Source of the DNA: Fulvia fulva
Lineage: Eukaryota; Ascomycota; Dothideomycetes; Mycosphaerellales; Mycosphaerellaceae
Direction: 5' to 3'
DNA: 64,000 bases
NCBI RefSeq assembly: GCF_020509005.1
Contig: NC_063019.1
Span: forward strand, 3,286,001 to 3,350,000
Part shown: one piece after another, positions 56,696 through 64,000 of the stretch
How the letters are laid out: the number at the start of each line of letters is the position of its first letter
Position numbering within the stretch: position 1 is the stretch's first letter
Program-made: the position numbers and the translations under genes
The notes under the pieces: generated by a model
Told to the model about the DNA's origin: nothing
Seen by the model: only the letters and a program-made list of their open reading frames with translations
The model's database searches: none

Positions 56696-58917
56696 TAAGC
56701 TATAGTAACCTAGCAATATACGTACTATAGACATACTTACTACCTACGCTATAAGCGCCCGTAATATACGTAATATAGCAATATACTTACCTAATACCGG
56801 CTATAGGATATATTCTAATAATAAGACTATCGAGCGACTTAATATACGTATAGCGGTATTCGTACTAGTAGCGTAACGCGTTAGTCCGACTCTCTCTACC
56901 TACAAGATATATATATAAGCCGATATAGACAAATTTATACGTAAGAAGGAGGAGACTATCGATCTAAAGGACTACCTTCTCTCTATATATTACAAATTCG
57001 TATATTACTTCTCTAAATAAGATACGAAGGAGCTTCTACTATATAGGCCTAGTATTAACTACGAGATTAAGCTAAAGCTAGGAACTATACCGCCTTTTAG
57101 TAGGCCCTACCGGATATTAAACTAGGAGGACGAAGTTATCGCGTACTAGGTCTAAGAGTAGTTAGCCTAGAAGGGTATTCGTAGATACGAAGGTAGAGTA
57201 GATACTTTATCACCCGTACTTATTATTAAGAAACTAGGAGGTAGATTAAGAGTCTATATTAACTATAGACAAGTTAACGAACGTACGATTAAGTCTAGGT
57301 ATCCTATACCCTTAATATAAGATACACTTAATTGTATTACTAGTAAGAAGTACTTTACTAAGCTAGATATTATTACCGCTTTTAATCGTATTAGAATAGT
57401 AGAGGGCTCCGAATAGCTAACCGTATTTATAACACGATATAGACAGTTTGAATACCTAGTGATACTATTCGGGTTATGTAATGCCCCTAGTACTTTCTAG
57501 TCTTATATTAACAATATACTACGAGAGTTCCTTAACGACTTTACGTCGGTATACCTAGATAATATCCTTATCTTTAGCGATACTCTTAAGGAGTATATAG
57601 AGTATATTAAGAAGGTACTTCGTAAATATAGTAAAGCCGGCCTATAACTCGACATTACTAAATATAAGTTTTATACCTAATCTACTAAATACCTAGGCCT
57701 TATTATCGGTAAGGACGGAGTCTTAATAGACCTAGCTAAGGTATAAGCTATAAGGGAATAGGGAACACTAGTAAACGTGAAAGATGTCCTTACGTTTAAT
57801 AGGTTCTCCGGGTTCTATCGGCGCTTTATTAAGGACTATAGTAAGATAGTATTACCTATAGTAAAGCTAACTAAGAAGGACTGCCCTTAGTAATAGACAG
57901 AGGAATGTTAGAAGGTATTCGATAGACTAAAGCAAGCTTTTACCGATACTAAAGGCACTATATTAGCGATGTTTGTCCTAGGACGTAGAATAGTACTTAA
58001 AACGGATATAGGTAACTTTATTACGGCTACGGTCCTATTATACTACGATAAGGACAATATTCTAAGGCTAATCGTATACCTATCTAAGAAGATAAGCCCG
58101 TAGGAGTATAATTACGACATTTATAACAAGGAACTACTTACTATTGTTAAAGTATTTAAAGAGTAGAAGCCCGAACTTATAGCTAGCGATATTAACGAAC
58201 TAGACTTTAAGAACTTTACTAATCTAAGCGGCCACCTAGTACTAGTATATAGCGACTATAAGAACCTCGAATACTTTATAACTTCTAAGTAACTAAATAG
58301 ACGACAAGTAAGATAGGCCGAGTTCCTCTTACAATTCTTCTTTAAGATCATATATCGTCTAGGTGTTTAAGGAGCTAAACTAGACAGCCTTACTAGACAT
58401 TTATAGGATGCGATTCTATATAACAAATCAGACCCGCGGTACGTATAGTAGGATCGTATACTACTTAAACTAGAACACTTCTTATCTATTAGCGCTAGCT
58501 AAATCCTACGGCTAAGCGTATCCGAAGTCGAAGGAGTAGTAATAGACGAAGCGCTATTAGCCGACATTAGTAAGCTATACGAATAGGACAATCTAATCAA
58601 AGCTACGACCTAGTTAGTAGTAGGCGAACCTATTAAACTACTACGAAAGAACAAGATTAACGATAAGTACGCGATGCTAGTCGATAAGATAATCTATATT
58701 AAGAATAGATATAGCGGTTATAGTCTCTTTATCCTACCTACCGAAGATAAGGAAAACACTATACGTATACGTATCGTTAAGGCCTTCTACGATATACCTA
58801 CTATAGGACACCCCGGTAAGACAACTACGAGCCGGTTAGTATTACGTTACTATATATAGCTACGAATAATACGGTTTATTAGATCTTTCGTACGAGTATA
58901 CCGTATATATCGTAATA
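56696..58917 (+). pseudogene. Gypsy-3 RT, RNase H and integrase start, RIPed
   Basis: Plus-strand continuation of Gypsy-3. A linker (KKEETIDLKDYLLSIYYKF) leads into [22 protein letters not shown] near 57260, and the catalytic box at 57552-57563 reading YLDN. RNase H follows at about 57.9-58.3 kb. A 61-codon open piece at 58674-58859 (DIPTIGHPGKTTTSRLVLRYY) is the integrase zinc-binding domain. LINE-3 interrupts at 58917; the frame resumes at 63930 with RNSRSINKP. Confidence 0.85.
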
Positions 58918-61900
58918 AGGTAACGGCGTAGTTGACTATTATCTCTACCTATCGACAATATACCGCTTATCGATCTCTACGCCAAAACATAACATATTCG
59001 AAAGCTCTTATCAAGGCCATTCTAACGATATATAAAGCAGGCCACTACCCCTAGGACTAAGGGAGTTCTACCTTATTTAATCTAGACAGCTTAAAGCTCT
59101 CTTCACCCTACTTCTTTAGCTCTAAACGCCGCGGAGGTGCCTAGCTATATTAGGCAACTCCTAGGTAATAGTAGCCTAGGCTACGGCACTAACGGCGCCT
59201 ACGGCCCTATAGGCGAAGCCCCCCTAAGACAACTAGTAGCAACTTATAGAGGACGTAAAAAGTATAGAAACTAACGATTAGCTCCCTTACCGGTCTCTAT
59301 AGGTAATGATCACTTAGCTACGTACGGCGCTTATACTGTCGTATTACCGAGGGTAATAAGAAATAAGGACGACGTCTTAGGCGATTAATAAGGCTACCCG
59401 GAATTAACACCCCTATAGCTAGGTATTAGTCGCGGTATCGATACTAGGCCCCCGCCTAACGTACGATATAGTTACGATCCGTATTATAGTAAAGGAAGAC
59501 TAGGCCGAAGTTACGAAGCTATCGAACAAGGAGCTCGCCTAACGAATTAACTAACTAGGGGTAGTCGTAGTGAACTAATAGTCTAACGGTACTCTATAGA
59601 TCTATACTAGCTCTACTACTACTAGGAGGTACCTAGAGGCATAGCTATAGTAGGCATCTAAGGTTACGGCATTAGCGAAGGTCTTAACGAAACAATTCAC
59701 GATCCTAGTCTACGATATACCTAAGGAGTTTGACCTAACTAACTAAGGTCACCTACGCGCTCTCTAAGAGGACAACTCGGTCACTCTTAACTCTCTAATC
59801 TAGAAGGCGACTTGGCTCTATAGGAAATGGCTAGAAGGTAAGAAGGCCTCGGCGCTAATAGTATAGCTATAAGACGCGAAAGCGGCGGATCTAGCGATAG
59901 AATAAGGCCTAGTCTAGTAATATAGCCTTAAGATAGTAGAAAAGCACTCCTTATCCTTTCGTGTCCTCTAATGCTTTAAATGCTAACAGTATAGACACTA
60001 AACCTATACGTATATAAACAAGTAGGCCTACTCGAACTATATAGGAGACTATATATCTAGGGACTATATATCGACTACGAGACGGTATACGAACTGTCCG
60101 GGGCACTACCTATCGTATAGTACGGAATGCCTATAGCGGAAACTAGCGAAAAACAAGGCAATTACAAACAGAACCGTCGCCCTAAGATTCTACGGCGACT
60201 ATAAGGCTAGCCTATACCGGAACTAACTAGCGGCGGTCGGGTATAAGCGCCCTAGGGCCGAGAACGATAGAAAGGATACGTAACCTAGGGCGTACGGGAG
60301 GCTACGTACTCTACTAGCTACGGCGAGGGAATCTAACTAGGCCCGGCTCCCCTTTAGTATATAGCCGATAGGCGTAGACTAGGACGTATAGGGTAGTAGG
60401 ATATAGAACGATATAGAGGAAATGATTGTCGATACCGATAACTAGCCTCGATACGCTTAGTATTATCTAGTATAACGTTAACTATAGTAAGGATATAGTC
60501 TAGAACCATTTCCTATACGAGGCGGACCCGCGCGTCTACTACGTCCTTATAATCTAGGAGCTATAGATTAACCCGTACTATAAGAGACTAACGACCTACA
60601 AGTTACTAGGCTATACGACATGCCTACGAGGCGACGGTAGACCCCGTACGTACTTCTATATTAGTAAGGACATACTAGAATCCAACTAGGAGGTAGTGTA
60701 CTACGTAGATAAAGAAGGCGGGGGCGATATTACCTCCCTCTACGTAGGTAGTACCTAGATATACAACCTATATATATAACCGCTAGCCTCGAGGTCTAGC
60801 CGCGACCTAGAGGTCTATAGACACCTAGACAGTACGCTTAAGAGACAAGGGTGCTATATCGTAGTAGGAGACTTTAATATATACTACCCTTCCTAGGAAA
60901 GCCTTATATAGCCACACCCTATAGCCGACGAAGTACTCGACTTAATAGCGAGTAACGTAATTGCCCTTAATACCCTAAAGGACCTAGGTACCTAGAAGAG
61001 AGGGGGACTCTAAGGCACGATCGACCTCTCCTAGATCTTAGATAGCTACTACTATACGGTAACCTACTATAGGATCGAACATAAACTCGAGGCGTCGTTA
61101 GACTATATACTAGTCAGGACCTCTATTACGACATAGATATAACGTATACTAGCGAGAACCCCTAAGCTAAACTAGGGAAAGGCCTACTAGGCCAACATCT
61201 AGGCGTACCTCGATGACTCTAAGAGGCTAGTCTAGATCGCGTAGTAGCAATATAATAGTAAAGACGAGATAGACGAAGTAGTCTAGGGGTTAATAGACGA
61301 AATAAGAAAAGCGACCTTACTTCACGTTCCGCTTACCTAACTAACGATATAGTCTAAACTATACTAGACGCCGGAGTGTACTACGGTAGTAAGAGAAGTA
61401 AGGAGAGCCCGCCGGGTGTAGACGAGCAGCTATAGCTAGGAGGCCTAGAACGTATATAGGGAGGTATACTAATAGAAGAAAGCTATAATAGGGAGGGAGA
61501 AAGTAGTCGGCTAGAGGGCTATAGTAGAAGAAATCGCCGGTAAGCTAGAGAGGATATAGAAGCTAGCGAAATAGGCCCGACAGGACCCTATATAGGGCCC
61601 CTCCTTCTCTATCCTAGCGCTATAATCGCCTAGTAGTCCGGTTAGCAACCCCGAGGCTAAGGCGCGTCTACTAGCTAGTAAGTTCTTCCCGCCCCTAGTC
61701 GAGGCTAATCTAAGCGATATAAACAGCTCTACTCCCCTAGCCCCTAGTATCGCGGTCTAATAGGAGGTGTCCGAGGGAGAAGTTGCCGCTATACTAAGGA
61801 AGTTACCGGCGAAGAAAGCCCTAGAGCCGGATAGGATCCTAAAAGAGCTACTAAAGAAGTGTAGAGATCAACTAGCCCTAGTAGTTATAGCGATCTTTAA

Positions 61901-63929
61901 CGCCTACCTATAGACCGGATACTACCCGATAGCTTTTAAATAATCGAAGACAGTAGTCCTACGTAAGCCGTAAAAGGAAGACTATACGTAGGTGAAGTCG
62001 TACCGCCTAATTACGCTCCTTAATACTCTTAGGAAGGCGCTTAAGAAGCTAGTTATAACGAGACTCTCCGAGGCGGTAGAGGAACACTCCCTACTCCTAG
62101 ACACCTAGATAGGTACGCGCCTATAGCGATCGACGCTATCCGCGATAGAACTTATCACCTCTTAGGTAAAGGCCATCTAGTATAAGAATATAGACAAGGT
62201 GGCTTCCTTACTTAGCCTAGACATATCGGGAGCCTTCGACTACGTGTTATACCCGCGGCTACTCTATATCCTAAGGTCGAAAGGACTCCCTAAGTAGCTT
62301 ATTAACTTCGTACGGTCCTACCTCTAAAACCGTAGTACGTCGATCCTAGTCGGCTAGTATAGAAGCCTATTTTAAGTAGTCTATACTAGAATCCCGTAAG
62401 GCTTAACGCTAGCACCTATTCTGTTCCTCTTCTTTATAGCGACGCTACTCCCAGCCCTAGAATCCTAGAACACCGCTACGAGCGGCTTCGTAGACGATAT
62501 AAACATCCTAGCGTAGTCTTCCTCGACTAAGGAGAACTATAGGCTACTAGAAGAGAAGTACAAGATCTACGAGGACTAGGCTAGGAGGCACGGGGCTCGG
62601 TTTGCCCTAGAAAAGTACAATCTAATACACTTTACGCGCCGGCCACGGCTCTATAATATATAAGCTTCTATCTAGATATAGGGGTATACGACTAACCCGG
62701 TAAATTAGCTTAGGATCCTTAGACTATAGGTAGACCCGGCGCTACGGTAGAGGAAGTACGTATAGGTAATATTACGGAAAGCTAAACAGAATATAGCATT
62801 ATACTAGAGGCTTACTACGTCTATATAGGGGGCGGACTTCCGGTAGTCACGACTTCTATATACGGCTATTATACGGCTAGTCCTTACCTATAGTAGCCAA
62901 GTATAGTCCTTAGGCGAGAGGGCCTACCTATTAAAGGGACTCGTTACGCCGTTAGCGAAGATCTAAAACTAATGCCTAAGGAAGGTCACCGGGGTATATA
63001 AGTCGATACTAATAAGGATACTTAAGTACGAGACCGCTATACCGCCGATCGACCTATATATCTAGGGACTACGGACCTCCTACTTAGGCAAGTCGGTATA
63101 GTACCTAGTATAGAAGGTCATCGCTAGTATAGTCGTAAGGGCCCGCGAATTAGTACTAGCGTATAAGGGTATTCGACCTAGAAACGAGCCGAACTACTAG
63201 GTAAGGGACGAATCCCTAGTAATATAATAGGAAGGTAAGAAATTGTTTATAGAGTAGCTATAGAAAGAGAGGTAGAACAACTAGGGTATAGGGTATAGTA
63301 GACGCCCTTATCTAGCGGGATAACCTAAGGAATAGTTAGCTACGAAATCCGCGGTTAAGCACCCCCTAAAGCTTATCTACTACTGCCTTACAAGGGTATA
63401 GAGTAGTATAGTAACCTAACTACGAAGCGAACACATCGGCCTCTAGGGGTACCTATTATAGAGGAAGGTTCTAGGATACATAAATACTAGCTGCCCCTAC
63501 GGCTATCGCTCCTAGAACGTACGGTACGTACTCCTCGTCTATCCGAGGTGGTCGCTAGGAAGGGGGGAGTAGATAGTAAAGGCGAGGAACCGGACGATTA
63601 GGGCACTTCTTAACAACGCTAAGGACCTACGGCGTATTACGAACTAGATACTAGAGAAGGGCTGGCTAGAACAGTACCGCCTAGTAGGAGTAGTATATAA
63701 AGAGAGGACACGACGTAGCGCGACGAGACCGGCTAGGAGCGGGGGCTAACGGGGTAGTGACATAGACTACGTACGTTCAGAGGGAAAGCTAATCTAGATA
63801 AGGAGTAGTCGGGGGCGGGAAGGGTTTTTACCTATTCGGGTTTCCCTTTATATATAACAATAGATATATACCTATATAGGCCGGATAGGGTCCTAGAACA
63901 GGGGAATAACAAATCTATCTATCTATCTA
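58918..63929 (+). mobile_element. LINE-3, longest Tad-like non-LTR element
   Basis: About 5012 bp, flanked by a ~12-bp TSD with TATATCGTAATA (58906-58917 and 63930-63941), ending in an (ATCT)n tail. ORF1 (about 59.1-60.4 kb) has CCHC zinc knuckles (CFKC.. near 59970; CPGHYLSYSTEC near 60090). ORF2 has an endonuclease with GDFN near 60867, RT with LDISGAFDYVLYPRL, IPxGLTLAPILF (one RIP stop) and GFVDDINILA near 62484-62513, and a C-terminal Cys/His segment. Stops of RIP type break both ORFs. Confidence 0.88.
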
Positions 63930-64000
63930 TATATCGTAATAGCCGTAGTATTAACAAACCTTAATATAGACTACTTGCTCTACTACTAGTCCTATTTAAT
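63930..64000 (+). pseudogene. Gypsy-3 integrase, continuing past the window
   Basis: Plus-strand frame RNSRSINKP.. YRLLALL, the block that normally follows the integrase zinc finger (RNKAxxHKPYGLLQPLP). This shows Gypsy-3 continues to the right and that LINE-3 split the domain exactly after a codon for Asn. Confidence 0.7.

Overview
The window looks like nuclear DNA of a filamentous ascomycete, most likely a dothideomycete. Genes are compact, introns are about 50 nt with a CTAAC or CTGAC branch site, the proteins are of fungal type, and a large block of retrotransposons carries the mark of repeat-induced point mutation (RIP). Both strands show heavy CpA>TpA and TpG>TpA change while CpG is kept. 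The species cannot be named from the sequence.

Region 1 (1-11.2 kb) is gene-bearing and not RIPed. It holds the 5' part of a conserved fungal protein running off the left edge (-), a two-exon small membrane protein (+), an inositol polyphosphate multikinase (+), a CoA-transferase family III enzyme with a mitochondrial-type N-terminus (-), a short-chain dehydrogenase (+), an F-box-like protein (+), and a DUF3669-like gene split by a 0.35-kb element. A second copy of that element ends 1-2 bases before the kinase start codon and supplies CCAAT and CACGTG boxes. The genes form no evident pathway.

Region 2 (11.2-64 kb) is a nest of dead retroelements. Target-site duplications (TSDs) and LTR pairs give the order. 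An old Gypsy remnant (Gypsy-0) and Gypsy-1 (-) form the base. LINE-1 and Gypsy-3 (+) lie in Gypsy-1. Gypsy-4 (-), which itself contains LINE-2 (-), lies in the gag of Gypsy-3. A block of Copia-B (-) plus a 3'-truncated Gypsy-5 (-), the latter containing Copia-A2 (-), lies in the protease-RT part of Gypsy-3. LINE-3 (+) lies in the integrase of Gypsy-3, which continues past the right edge. Copia-A1 (-) sits at the border with the genes. No element here keeps an intact polyprotein; only short fragments remain open, the longest being the RNase H end of Copia-A1 beside the genes.

No CRISPR array, rRNA, tRNA or wholly unknown multi-gene system was seen. The most useful signals are the small element that sits on one start codon and splits another gene, CACGTG palindromes surviving in otherwise RIPed LTRs, a fading of RIP inside Copia-A1 toward the genes, loss of catalytic Asp codons that follows their 5' base context, and an LTR-bounded Copia-B lacking a matching TSD. 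All alignments and counts were done by eye.
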